Assembly: GCA_016290595.1 (NCBI GenBank)
Contig: JAEEUR010000005.1
Span: 1-50,547 of the forward strand
Length of the DNA: 50,547 nt
DNA from: Lachnospiraceae bacterium
GTDB lineage: Bacteria > Bacillota > Clostridia > Lachnospirales > Lachnospiraceae
Reading direction: 5' to 3'
Below the pieces are notes generated by a model. The model was given only the letters and a program-made list of their open reading frames with translations, had not been told where the DNA came from and ran no database searches. Position numbers and translations under genes: made by a program. Every line of letters begins with the position of its first letter. Position 1 is the stretch's first letter. Shown piece after piece: positions 8,957 through 17,908 of the stretch.

Positions 8957-10201
8957 ATGAAAAAAACCATTAAAAAACATTATCACTGGATCATCGCGGC
9001 GCTGGTGTTTCTGGAGATGATCGTTTTTGGCGGCCTGCTGAACAGTTCGGGCGTTTACGTTCAGCCGGTCAGCAGCGATTTTGGCATCAGTACGACGACC
9101 CTGGCGGTCGCCGGGATGCCTTATACCGTGCTGGCTTTCATCAGCACCTGCGTTTCCGGCTTTTTGTTCAGCCGTTACGGCTACAAAAAAGCAGCGATAG
9201 TCTCTTTGCTGCTGGTATCTTCGGCGCTGGCGCTGTCATCTGCCGCCGGGAATATTTTCGTTTACGGAGTCGGCCGGGCCCTGTACGGGATCGGCCGAGG
9301 CGCTATCTTTACGGCAGGCGCCGTCTGGCTTGTCAAAAACTGGTTCCGGAAGCATCAGGGGGCGGTCCTTGGAGCCGTGACCATGGCCTCCGGCCTGGGC
9401 GGCAGCCTGATGACCGTCCTTCAGACGCATATTATTGAGACGGCAAACTGGCGGAGCGCGCAGCTGACGATGGCCGCCATTCTGGCGGGGATCGCTCTTT
9501 TGTACTTTCTTCTGAAGGATCGGCCGGAGCAGATGGATCTGCTGCCTTACGGATATGGCGCTGCGGAAGAAGCGAATAAGAAGATCCGGCCGGAAAACTG
9601 CTTCCGCGGCTATCCCTTAAAGGAGCAGCTGAAGCGCCCGCTGTTTTATCTGATGTGTCTGTGTACGTTTTTCGGCTCGGCCTGTCTGCTCACCACCAGC
9701 ATTTACGTGGTCCCCCACTTCAGAAGCCAGGGCTTTACTGCCTATGAGGCGGCTGCCTATCAAAGCGTATTTATGCTGACGCTGGCTGCGGCCAAGCTGC
9801 TGATCGGGATCGCGCACGACCGTTACGGGGCGAAGTTCGTGATGATCGTGTGCATGCTCTGCGGGGCGGCCGGACAGGCAATCCTGGCCTATACGACGAA
9901 TCCGCTGCTGTGCTATGCGGCGATGATGATCTTCGCCGTCGGCCTGTGCATGACGTCTTTGTCGATCCCGCTGATCTCGGCTTCGCTGTTCGGCTATGAA
10001 GGCTGCCAGAGCGTCAACGGCATATTTCTGGGACTGGCGTCCCTGTCGAACCTGCTTGCCAGCCCGATCAGCGGACTGAGCTATGACGCCTACGGAAGCT
10101 ACGTTCCGATCTACAGAATAACTTCCGTCATCCTGCTGGGCATGCTCGGGGTCTATCTTCTGATGTTCTCCCTGGCACGGAAAGAGCAGGAAAAGCAATA
10201 G
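8957..10201 (+). CDS. MFS transporter (oxalate/formate- or monocarboxylate-antiporter-like)
   Basis: About 12 hydrophobic segments; GVYVQPVSSDFGISTTTLAVA and internal duplicated MFS pattern. Confidence 0.88.
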   Translation: MKKTIKKHYHWIIAALVFLEMIVFGGLLNSSGVYVQPVSSDFGISTTTLAVAGMPYTVLAFISTCVSGFLFSRYGYKKAAIVSLLLVSSALALSSAAGNIFVYGVGRALYGIGRGAIFTAGAVWLVKNWFRKHQGAVLGAVTMASGLGGSLMTVLQTHIIETANWRSAQLTMAAILAGIALLYFLLKDRPEQMDLLPYGYGAAEEANKKIRPENCFRGYPLKEQLKRPLFYLMCLCTFFGSACLLTTSIYVVPHFRSQGFTAYEAAAYQSVFMLTLAAAKLLIGIAHDRYGAKFVMIVCMLCGAAGQAILAYTTNPLLCYAAMMIFAVGLCMTSLSIPLISASLFGYEGCQSVNGIFLGLASLSNLLASPISGLSYDAYGSYVPIYRITSVILLGMLGVYLLMFSLARKEQEKQ

Positions 10202-10242
10202 AATAAGCCAAAGGCTTTGTTTTCAAAGAAAGGAGGCTTTTT

Positions 10243-11112
10243 ATGACATTTGAGGAAAAATACGCGGCCAGGGTGGCGGGAAAGGTGGAATTCTACCGGG
10301 ACCCTTCTCTGTATGCCTGCGAGCCGTTCCGGATCTTCGGCCCGCTCTATTACGTGGGAGATAAGAAGGTCTGCGTTCACCTGATCGATACCGGAGAGGG
10401 ACTGGTCCTGATCGATTCCGGCTACACGCATACGATCCACATGCTGGTGGATTCGATCTGGCGGCTCGGCTTTGATCCGAAGCAGATCCGCTATATCGTT
10501 CACACGCACGGACACCACGACCATTTCGGCGCTTCGAATGAATTCCGCCGTCTGTACGGCTGTGATCTCGTGATGAGCGAAACGGACGCGGAATATCTGA
10601 AAGTGAATCCGGATTTCTCCTTCCTGCAGTTCTGCAGCTACACGCCGCTGGCCTATATTCCGCCCGAATTCCAGAAGACCTTAAAGGACGGAGAAGACTT
10701 CATCTGCGGCAATCTAAAGATGCACTGCGTATCGATCCCGGGGCATACCCCCGGCGCCATGGCCTTCTTCTTTGACGTGACGGAGGACGGCCGGACCTTC
10801 CGGGCAGGCCTTTTCGGCGGCGCGGGCCTTTTTTCCGCCTCGAAGGAAGCGCTGGAGCATTACGGCGAGCCGATGTCGCTGCAGCAGGATATGCTGGCTT
10901 CAATCGAAAAAGTCCGCGGAGAACGGGTGGAGATCCATCTGGGCAACCATCCGAGCCACAACGCGACCTTTGCCAAGCGTACCCGGATGCTGCAGGGAGA
11001 GAAAGACGCTTTTATCGATCCGCCGTCGTGGAACCGTTTTCTGGACGAGACCCGGGATAAGTTCCTCCGAATGTTCGCGAAGGAAGCCGCGGAAGGAAAG
11101 GAGACCCCTTGA
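10243..11112 (+). CDS. MBL-fold metallo-hydrolase (copy 3, divergent paralog)
   Basis: THGHHDHFGASNEF, IPGHTPGAMAFFFDVTEDG, HLGNHPSHNATFAKR. Confidence 0.92.
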   Translation: MTFEEKYAARVAGKVEFYRDPSLYACEPFRIFGPLYYVGDKKVCVHLIDTGEGLVLIDSGYTHTIHMLVDSIWRLGFDPKQIRYIVHTHGHHDHFGASNEFRRLYGCDLVMSETDAEYLKVNPDFSFLQFCSYTPLAYIPPEFQKTLKDGEDFICGNLKMHCVSIPGHTPGAMAFFFDVTEDGRTFRAGLFGGAGLFSASKEALEHYGEPMSLQQDMLASIEKVRGERVEIHLGNHPSHNATFAKRTRMLQGEKDAFIDPPSWNRFLDETRDKFLRMFAKEAAEGKETP

Positions 11113-12026
11113 TCAGCAGAGAGATCTATGAAGAAGCCATCTTCCGGGCGATCTGCCGCGGATCTGCGGTGATCGCGCCGGACGTGTGCCGCGCTTTTGA
11201 GAAGGCGATCGAAAAGGAAGGCCGTCCGGCCGCCCGGGAAGGTCTGGAAAAGACCTATGAAAGCATCAAGCTTTCCGCTGAAAGGCGGAATCCGGCGTGT
11301 CCGGATACCGGCTGGCCGATTTTCTATTTCAAAGTGGGCAACGAGTGCGAGCTGGAAGGAGGTTTTATGGCGCTGGAGGAGGCGGTCCGGAACGCGGTAC
11401 GCCGCGCGACGAGGGAAGGCTTTCTGCGCGCCACCATGAAGCATCCGCTGACCGGCTACGATCCGGGCGACAACATCGGAAACAATATCCCGGACTTCAC
11501 CTATCAGTTCGTTCCGGGAAAAGACATCGAGATCACCTACGTGGCCAAGGGCGGCGGCAGCGAATGCTTCGGCGGGACCCGCCACCGGGTGGTCGCGTTT
11601 GCCGACGGCATCAGGGGGATCGAGAAATTCGTCATTGATTCCTTTGTGGAAGCGACCCGCTCGGGCGGCATCTGCCCGCCGAATATCCTGGGCATCGGGA
11701 TCGGCGGAACGGCGAATATCGCCGCCAATCTGGCCAAGGAGGCCGCCTGCCTCAGGACGGTCGGCTCCCATAACCCGGACGAGCTTTTCCGCCGGATAGA
11801 AGAGGATCTGTATACGAGCCTGAATAAACTGGGCGTGGGCGTGATGGGCGTCGGCGGCGACACCAGCGTGTTTGCGGTCAACGTGGAGTATGCCTATACC
11901 CACATCGCCGGGATCTGCGTGGCGATCAGCAGCAACTGCATGGTGGCCCGCAGAGGAAGCGTCCACGTGGGCGCGGACGGCTCCGTTCGGGATATGGAAA
12001 GCCCGAACTGGTTTGAAGGACGGTGA
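11109..12026 (+). CDS. Class I fumarase/L-tartrate dehydratase-like hydro-lyase, alpha subunit (TTG start)
   Basis: CPDTGWPIFYFKVG, DNIGNNIPDF, KGGGSECFGG, CPPNILGIGIGGTANIA: Fe-S hydro-lyase N-terminal family pattern; GGAG RBS before TTG; 4-nt overlap with previous gene. Confidence 0.88.
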   Translation: MISREIYEEAIFRAICRGSAVIAPDVCRAFEKAIEKEGRPAAREGLEKTYESIKLSAERRNPACPDTGWPIFYFKVGNECELEGGFMALEEAVRNAVRRATREGFLRATMKHPLTGYDPGDNIGNNIPDFTYQFVPGKDIEITYVAKGGGSECFGGTRHRVVAFADGIRGIEKFVIDSFVEATRSGGICPPNILGIGIGGTANIAANLAKEAACLRTVGSHNPDELFRRIEEDLYTSLNKLGVGVMGVGGDTSVFAVNVEYAYTHIAGICVAISSNCMVARRGSVHVGADGSVRDMESPNWFEGR

Positions 12027-12658
12027 CGGATATGGCGACGTTTCATTTAAAATCCCCCCTTTCGCAGCAGGACGTGGAACAGCTGAATATCGGAGACGTG
12101 GTCTATATTTCGGGCGACGCCTTTACCTGCCGCTCCCGTCTGCATCGCTGGGTCCTGGATGAAAACCATCCGCTTCCCGAAGCCGGCCGGGCGCGGGACG
12201 TTCTGATCCACGTCGGGCCGATCGTGCTGCATCAGCCGGACGGCAGCTGGAAGCTGGTATCCTTCATGCCGACCTCCAGCATCCGTTTTGAAAAATGGGG
12301 CGCCCGCGCGGTAGACGAGTGGGGGCTCCGCCTGATCGTGGGCAAGACGACCATGGGAGAGGAGACCATGGCCATGATGCAGAAGAAAAAATGCGTCCAC
12401 GTTTCGCCGCATTCCGTCAGTCCGAACGCCTGGGTGGACCATATCCGGATCACGGGCGTGGAGCTTCTTAAGGAACTGGGAAGCATTGAAGCGACCTGGC
12501 ACATGACGGTGGACGAGCTCGGACCCTTCGTAGTGGATATCGACTGCAGGGGAAACAACCTGTATAAGAACCACGAAGAGGAAGTGGACGAAAACCGCCG
12601 GAAGGTCCTGGAAGAGCTGGGGATCGGCCCCGACTTCTCCTATACAAAACTGTACTAG
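12023..12658 (+). CDS. Class I fumarase/tartrate dehydratase-like hydro-lyase, beta subunit
   Basis: LNIGDVVYISGDAFTCRSRLHRWVLDE, MPTSSIRF, IVGKTTMG; directly coupled to alpha subunit. Confidence 0.84.
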   Translation: MTDMATFHLKSPLSQQDVEQLNIGDVVYISGDAFTCRSRLHRWVLDENHPLPEAGRARDVLIHVGPIVLHQPDGSWKLVSFMPTSSIRFEKWGARAVDEWGLRLIVGKTTMGEETMAMMQKKKCVHVSPHSVSPNAWVDHIRITGVELLKELGSIEATWHMTVDELGPFVVDIDCRGNNLYKNHEEEVDENRRKVLEELGIGPDFSYTKLY

Positions 12659-12670
12659 GCAGGTGTGAAG

Positions 12671-14032
12671 ATGAAAGAATTTCGTATTCTCTCGCCTACG
12701 GGGATCGTAGGCTACGGATTCCCCGAGGAATCCTTTGCGGCAGGCGTGGCGCTGAAGCCGGATCTGATCGCCTGCGACGCCGGTTCCACGGATCCGGGCC
12801 CGTATTATCTGGGAAGCGGCATCCCCTTTACCAACGATACGGCCGTCAAAAGAGATCTGACGCTGATGCTGAAGGCTGCGTGCGAACTGCACGTCCCGCT
12901 GATCGTCGGGTCGGCCGGCGGTTCGGGCGCCACGCCCCATCTGGAGAGGGACGTCAGGATCGTCCGGGAAATCGCGCGGGAGCAGAAGCTGTCCTTTAAG
13001 CTGGCCGTGATCTCGGCGGAATTCGAAAAGGACTATCTGCTGGAGGCGCTCCGCGCCGGCAGGATCGAAAAGCTGGGACCGGCTCCCGAGGTGACGGAGG
13101 AGGATATCCTTGCCAGCACGCATATCGTGGCACAGATGGGGATCGAGCCCATCATGCGGGCTCTTGACGACGGCGCGCAGGTCATTATCTGCGGCCGCTG
13201 CTACGATCCCGCGGCCTTTGCCGCGCTGCCCGTCTGGCTGGGCTATGACAAGGCGCTGGCGCTGCATCTGGGCAAGATCCTGGAATGCGCCGCGATCTGC
13301 GCCACGCCCGGCAGCGGAAGCGACTGCATCATGGGATATCTGGGAGAGGATTACTTCTGCGTGGAGCCGCTGAATCCGGAGCGGAGATGCACGCCGGCAT
13401 CGGTCGCCGCGCACACCCTGTACGAGAAGAGCAATCCGACCATCCTTCCCGGTCCGAGCGGTCATCTGGATCTGAACGAATGCCGCTTCACCGCCGAAAA
13501 CGAACGGCGGGTGCGCGTAACGGGCTCCCGCTTCGTTCCGGAACGGATCCCCTCCGTGAAGCTGGAAGGCTGCAGGCAGGCCGGTTTCCGGACCATCTCC
13601 ATCTGCGGCAACCGGGATCCGATCTTTATTTCCCAGGTGGAAGATATCCTGAACGATCTGAAGAAACGCACGGCGGCGAACCTGTCTGCTGATTTCGAAT
13701 ACCAGCTGGATTTTATCGTCTACGGAAAGAACGGCGTGATGGGAGCGCTCGAAACGGCGGACCGCATCACGTCGCACGAGATCGGCATCGTCGTCGACGC
13801 TCTGGCCGATACGCAGGAGCACGCGTCGGCGGTCTGCTCGGTCGCCCGCTCCACGCTGCTGCATTACGGCTATCCGGGACGCATCGCGACGGCGGGCAAC
13901 CTGGCCTTTCCGTTCTCGCCGTCGGACATCAAGGTCGGGCCGGTGTTCGTTTTCAGCGTCTATGCCCTGCTGCGGGACGAGGATCCGGCTTCGTTATTTA
14001 AACGCAGCTATGAGATGATCGGGGAGGAGTAA
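12671..14032 (+). CDS. AtuA-family (DUF1446) protein
   Basis: LIACDAGSTDPGPYYLGSG, IVGSAGGSGATPHLERDV, IICGRCYDPAAFAALPVWLGYDKALALHLGKILECAAICATPGSGSDCIMG. Confidence 0.88.
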   Translation: MKEFRILSPTGIVGYGFPEESFAAGVALKPDLIACDAGSTDPGPYYLGSGIPFTNDTAVKRDLTLMLKAACELHVPLIVGSAGGSGATPHLERDVRIVREIAREQKLSFKLAVISAEFEKDYLLEALRAGRIEKLGPAPEVTEEDILASTHIVAQMGIEPIMRALDDGAQVIICGRCYDPAAFAALPVWLGYDKALALHLGKILECAAICATPGSGSDCIMGYLGEDYFCVEPLNPERRCTPASVAAHTLYEKSNPTILPGPSGHLDLNECRFTAENERRVRVTGSRFVPERIPSVKLEGCRQAGFRTISICGNRDPIFISQVEDILNDLKKRTAANLSADFEYQLDFIVYGKNGVMGALETADRITSHEIGIVVDALADTQEHASAVCSVARSTLLHYGYPGRIATAGNLAFPFSPSDIKVGPVFVFSVYALLRDEDPASLFKRSYEMIGEE

Positions 14033-14035
14033 GCC

Positions 14036-14353
14036 ATGAAATACTGTCTGAAAGAGGTGGCCGCCGTTATCCGGTCCAAGAACGCGGGACCTTACGAGCT
14101 GACGCTGGACGTCATGCTGAAGGACCGGGAGACATTCGACAGGCTGAAAGAAGCGGATGTGATCAATAAGAAAACGATCGCCGCTCTTTACCATATCCCG
14201 GAGGAAGACGTGCTTTCCATCATCTACTTCCCGAACGCGCTGGCCATAAAAGCCACCATCGTCCGTCCCCTGCCGTCCGGCGCCATCGGAGAGCGGGACG
14301 TATACGGCGCGCAGCAGCACGCCCCGCTTGTGAATTTCACCTTTGAGATGTAG
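14036..14353 (+). CDS. DUF4387 (AtuA-associated) small protein
   Basis: VIRSKNAGPYELTLDVML..., IYFPNALAIKATIVRP, DVYGAQQHAPL; immediately follows the AtuA-like gene. Confidence 0.86.
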   Translation: MKYCLKEVAAVIRSKNAGPYELTLDVMLKDRETFDRLKEADVINKKTIAALYHIPEEDVLSIIYFPNALAIKATIVRPLPSGAIGERDVYGAQQHAPLVNFTFEM

Positions 14354-14386
14354 AATAGGAGCAGTTCGGGAACAGGGGAGGAAGCG

Positions 14387-15286
14387 ATGCTGATCGTTCT
14401 GGAGCAGGTTTTGATATTGGTTTTTTCCGCGGCGGCGGGCTATGCGCTGTGCAAAGCGGGAAAGCTGGACAGTGCTCATGCAAGGACCCTGTCCGCCCTG
14501 CAGGTCTACATATTCCTGCCGTGCACCCTGTTCAACACCTATTCCACGCATTTTACGATCCCCTACATCCGGGAGAAATATACGCTGCTGCTGACCTCCT
14601 TCGTCATGCTGCTGTTCATGGTCGTGCTGGGCGTCGTTCTGGCAAGAGTCGTGACGAAGCAGCCGTATCTCCGAAGTGTATACCGCTACAGTCTGACCGT
14701 TTCCAATTACGGGGGCTTCGGCTACCCGCTGATCAGCGCGCTCTACGGCTCTCTGATGCTGCAGAACTGCATGCTTTTTTCGATCCCGATCTCGCTGTAC
14801 ACCTATACGGCCGGTTATGCGGAACTGACAAAAACCGGTTTTTCTTTAAAACGGCTGCTGAATCCGGTGATGACGGCCATCCTTCTGGGCGCCGCCGTCG
14901 GCCTGACGGGACTGAAGCTGCCTGCCTTCGTGACCGGCGTCGTCAGCAAGTTTGCGGCCTGCATGGCGCCGGTCGGGATGCTGACGGTGGGCATGGTGGT
15001 GTCGGAGTTCGACCTTCTCAGACTGCTGAAGAATAAGAAGAACTATCTGATTATCGCGCTCCGGCTGCTCGTCATCCCCTGCGCGGCGGTCGGGATCCTG
15101 AAGCTGTTAAAGCTGGAGGAGTGCGTCATCCCGGCGCTGATGATGTACGCGATGCCCTGCGGGATGAATACCATCATCTTCCCGCGGCTGGTGGGAGAGG
15201 ACTGCGAGACGGGCGCGGCCCTGACGCTGATCTCAAGCGTCCTCGCCTGTCTGACGATCCCCTTCTGCTTCGGTCTTTTTACCTGA
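14387..15286 (+). CDS. AEC-family (auxin efflux carrier type) transporter
   Basis: About 10 TM segments; YSLTVSNYGGFGYPLISALYG; C-terminal MMYAMPCGMNTIIFPRLVGED. Confidence 0.88.
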   Translation: MLIVLEQVLILVFSAAAGYALCKAGKLDSAHARTLSALQVYIFLPCTLFNTYSTHFTIPYIREKYTLLLTSFVMLLFMVVLGVVLARVVTKQPYLRSVYRYSLTVSNYGGFGYPLISALYGSLMLQNCMLFSIPISLYTYTAGYAELTKTGFSLKRLLNPVMTAILLGAAVGLTGLKLPAFVTGVVSKFAACMAPVGMLTVGMVVSEFDLLRLLKNKKNYLIIALRLLVIPCAAVGILKLLKLEECVIPALMMYAMPCGMNTIIFPRLVGEDCETGAALTLISSVLACLTIPFCFGLFT

Positions 15287-15315
15287 GCACTGTTCGGCAG
15301 CAGAGAGGAGTGAAA

Positions 15316-16437
15316 ATGCAAGACTGGATCAATAATTATTTCGATACGCACGTGGAACTGCTGAAGACCCTGGCGGCGATCCCTTCCCCTTCCCATCATG
15401 AAGAAAGGCGCGCCGCTTTTATCAAAGACTGGCTGGATCAGGCCGGTGCGCAGGGCGCTTATATCGATGAAGCCAAAAACGTGATCCTGCCTTTCGCCGT
15501 CGAAGGCCGGAATGATATCACGGTCTATATGGCGCACACGGACGTCGTCTTCCCCGACGAGACGCCGCTGCCGGTCCGGGAAGAGGACGGCATCCTGTAC
15601 GCGCCCGGCATCGGTGACGACACCGCGAACGTCGTGGGGATCCTGACGGCCGTCAAGTATATCCTGGAGCACGGCCTTCAGCCGAAGGAGCCGGTCCTGC
15701 TGGTCCTGAACAGCTGCGAGGAAGGCCTGGGCAATCTGGACGGGACGCGCCGGATCATGAAGGATTTTGCCGGCCGCATCAAGGAACTGATCTCCTTCGA
15801 CGGGTCGTATCAGTCCATGATCGTAAGAGCGGTCGGCTCCGAGCGCTGGAAGGTGAGCTGCCGCACGGTCGGCGGCCATTCCTACAGCGCCTTCGGCAAT
15901 CCCAACGCCATCCACCACCTGGCGAAACTCATAAACCGCTTCTATGAACAGCCCATGCCCGACTGGGCGGATCAGAAGACGACCTACAACGTGGGAGTGA
16001 TCTCCGGCGGCACCTCCGTCAACACCATCGCACAGGACGCCGAGATGCTTTACGAATACCGCTCCGACGACCGGAAAGCCCTCCGCTTCATGCATGATCA
16101 GTTCTTCCGCATCCTGGAAGAGTGCGAGAGCGCCGACGCGCATTTCGAAGCGGAACTGCTGGGCGAGCGTCCCTGCAACGGAGAGATCGATCCCGAAGCC
16201 TGGGAACGCCTGCTGTCCCGCTGCGGGAAGGTCATTACGGAAACCGTCGGAAAGCCGGTCGCGCGGCGTTCCGCCTCTACGGACGCCAATATCCCGCTGT
16301 CGGTCGGCGTGCCGGCCACGACCTTCGGCCTGTATCTGGGAGGCAAGGCACATACCCGCGAGGAGTGGCTGAATATTGAATCTTTACGGACGGGGCTGCC
16401 GATCGCCATCCGCCTGATCACCTCGCACTTTGCCTGA
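15316..16437 (+). CDS. M20-family metallopeptidase/amidohydrolase
   Basis: VYMAHTDVVFP, APGIGDDTANVVGIL, LNSCEEGLGNLDGTR, dimerisation domain VGGHSYSAFGNPNAIHHLAKL; RBS GAGAGGAG before ATG 15316. Confidence 0.9.
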   Translation: MQDWINNYFDTHVELLKTLAAIPSPSHHEERRAAFIKDWLDQAGAQGAYIDEAKNVILPFAVEGRNDITVYMAHTDVVFPDETPLPVREEDGILYAPGIGDDTANVVGILTAVKYILEHGLQPKEPVLLVLNSCEEGLGNLDGTRRIMKDFAGRIKELISFDGSYQSMIVRAVGSERWKVSCRTVGGHSYSAFGNPNAIHHLAKLINRFYEQPMPDWADQKTTYNVGVISGGTSVNTIAQDAEMLYEYRSDDRKALRFMHDQFFRILEECESADAHFEAELLGERPCNGEIDPEAWERLLSRCGKVITETVGKPVARRSASTDANIPLSVGVPATTFGLYLGGKAHTREEWLNIESLRTGLPIAIRLITSHFA

Positions 16438-16486
16438 ACGGCCGGTCCGGCGGAAGAGAAGCCGCCCGGCCGCATGATCTTTTAAA

Positions 16487-16503
16487 TGCTACGATACGTA
16501 GCA
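16487..16503. promoter_or_regulatory. Inverted repeat upstream of XRE gene, candidate operator
   Basis: TGCTAC-gatac-GTAGCA, 20 nt upstream of the -35. Confidence 0.4.
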
Positions 16504-16523
16504 GAAATGTAAAGCACGTTTTC

Positions 16524-16552
16524 TTGCATGACGGAAGCGCCGCGTGTATGAT
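16524..16552 (+). promoter_or_regulatory. Predicted promoter of XRE regulator gene
   Basis: TTGCAT N17 TATGAT. Confidence 0.55.
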
Positions 16553-16602
16553 CGGGTCATCAGGCAGAGGTTCTGCCCGGAAAAGACAGGAGGAGCTTTC
16601 CA

Positions 16603-17013
16603 ATGACGATCGGTGAAAGGATCAAGGCTTACCGGAAAGAAAAAGGATTATCACAGGAACAGATGGCGGAGGCTTTAAACGTCTCCCGTCAGGCAATCAC
16701 AAAGTGGGAGAGCGGAAAGGGGCTGCCCGATATCGAGAACCTGATCGTCCTTTCCAGGACCTTCGGCGTCTCTCTGGATGAAATGGTCGGGGAAGAAGCT
16801 TCCTTTCAGGAGAAGATCGGCGATCAGAAGCGGAAAAGGATCAATGCGCTGACCATCGCCATGTTCGTTTTCTGGGCGGCGGCGCTGGTGAAGATCGTGC
16901 TCGGCTGCATCGGGATCGGGCAGGGAGCCGGCTCGCATGAGATCCTGATGGACTTTGTCCAGGCCGGGGTCCTGGTCCTGATCGGATTCTTCTGCCGGTA
17001 TCTGAAGCAGTAA
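16603..17013 (+). CDS. XRE-family transcriptional regulator with C-terminal TM helices
   Basis: HTH KEKGLSQEQMAEALNVSRQAITKWESGKGLPDIENLIVLSRTFGVSLDEMV, then two hydrophobic segments. Confidence 0.92.
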   Translation: MTIGERIKAYRKEKGLSQEQMAEALNVSRQAITKWESGKGLPDIENLIVLSRTFGVSLDEMVGEEASFQEKIGDQKRKRINALTIAMFVFWAAALVKIVLGCIGIGQGAGSHEILMDFVQAGVLVLIGFFCRYLKQ

Positions 17014-17061
17014 AAAAGGAAAAAATCCGGAACGGCGCCGGCGGCGTCAGGGAGGCAGATC

Positions 17062-17718
17062 ATGGATAAAAAAACGGGAGACGGAACGAGGGAATACAGC
17101 TGCAGCGACTGCGGGGTATTTAACTGCCGCAATCACAACACGCAGTATCCGCCCTTCTGCGTGACGACGAACAAGGTGTCCGAAGCCGAGATCAAGGAAA
17201 TAGACGCGATCTACGGCGGGGATACGCTGGAGGGCAGGATGGCCATCTCATCTGCGCAGATCGAGGGCCGGTATTACTGCGAGAAGACCCGGGTAGAGGA
17301 GACGATCCTGTTTATCAAGGCGATCGGCGCGCAGAAGGTCGGGATCGCGACCTGTATCGGCCTGATCAGCGAGGCGAAGACCTTCGCGAAAATCCTGCAG
17401 AAGAACGGGATCAATTACGTGACGGTCGTCTGCAAGGTCGGCGGCGAGGACAAGCGCGAGATGGGCCTGGCGGAAGAGGACAAGATCCGGAAGGGCGGCG
17501 TCGATGAGACGATGTGCAATCCGATCCTGCAGGCACGCGTCCTGAACCGGGAAAAAACGGATCTGAACGTAGCCATCGGCCTGTGCGTGGGACACGACGC
17601 CCTGTTCGCGAAGCATTCGGACGCTCCTGTCACCACGCTGATCGTGAAGGACCGCGTGCTGGGACACAATCCCGTCGCAGCCCTCTACAGCAAGTATTAC
17701 AACAGGCTGTATCAGTGA
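17062..17718 (+). CDS. DUF1847 family Cys-rich protein
   Basis: CSDCGVFNCRNHN...PPFCVT; VGIATCIGLISEAKTFAKIL; GLCVGHDALFAKHSDAPVTTLIVKDRVLGHNPVAALYS. Confidence 0.85.
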   Translation: MDKKTGDGTREYSCSDCGVFNCRNHNTQYPPFCVTTNKVSEAEIKEIDAIYGGDTLEGRMAISSAQIEGRYYCEKTRVEETILFIKAIGAQKVGIATCIGLISEAKTFAKILQKNGINYVTVVCKVGGEDKREMGLAEEDKIRKGGVDETMCNPILQARVLNREKTDLNVAIGLCVGHDALFAKHSDAPVTTLIVKDRVLGHNPVAALYSKYYNRLYQ

Positions 17719-17775
17719 GCCGGCGGCAAAGGACGGCCCGCCGCATAAGTTCCGGACGGAAGCGGCCCGAAAGGA

Positions 17776-17805
17776 AAAGCGGTACTTGTACCGCTTTCTT
17801 TTTTA
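17776..17805 (+). terminator. Rho-independent terminator
   Basis: AAAGCGGTA-cttg-TACCGCTTT followed by cttttttat. Confidence 0.8.
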
Positions 17806-17814
17806 TGGTATAGT
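17786..17814 (+). promoter_or_regulatory. Predicted promoter of Na/Pi cotransporter gene, -35 inside the upstream terminator
   Basis: TTGTAC (17786-17791) N17 TATAGT (17809-17814). Confidence 0.5.
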
Positions 17815-17908
17815 AAACCCCGTTCCGGCTTTTTTTCAGGCGGCGGAAGCCGTTTTGCCCCCGCGGCGCGCGGCCGGAACGTGTTTACCGGATAAGGAAA
17901 AGAGTAAA

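Noticed and set aside
12047-13864. 605-aa minus-strand ORF
   Set aside because: Antisense to hydro-lyase beta and AtuA genes; His/Arg/Asp-rich, no motif.
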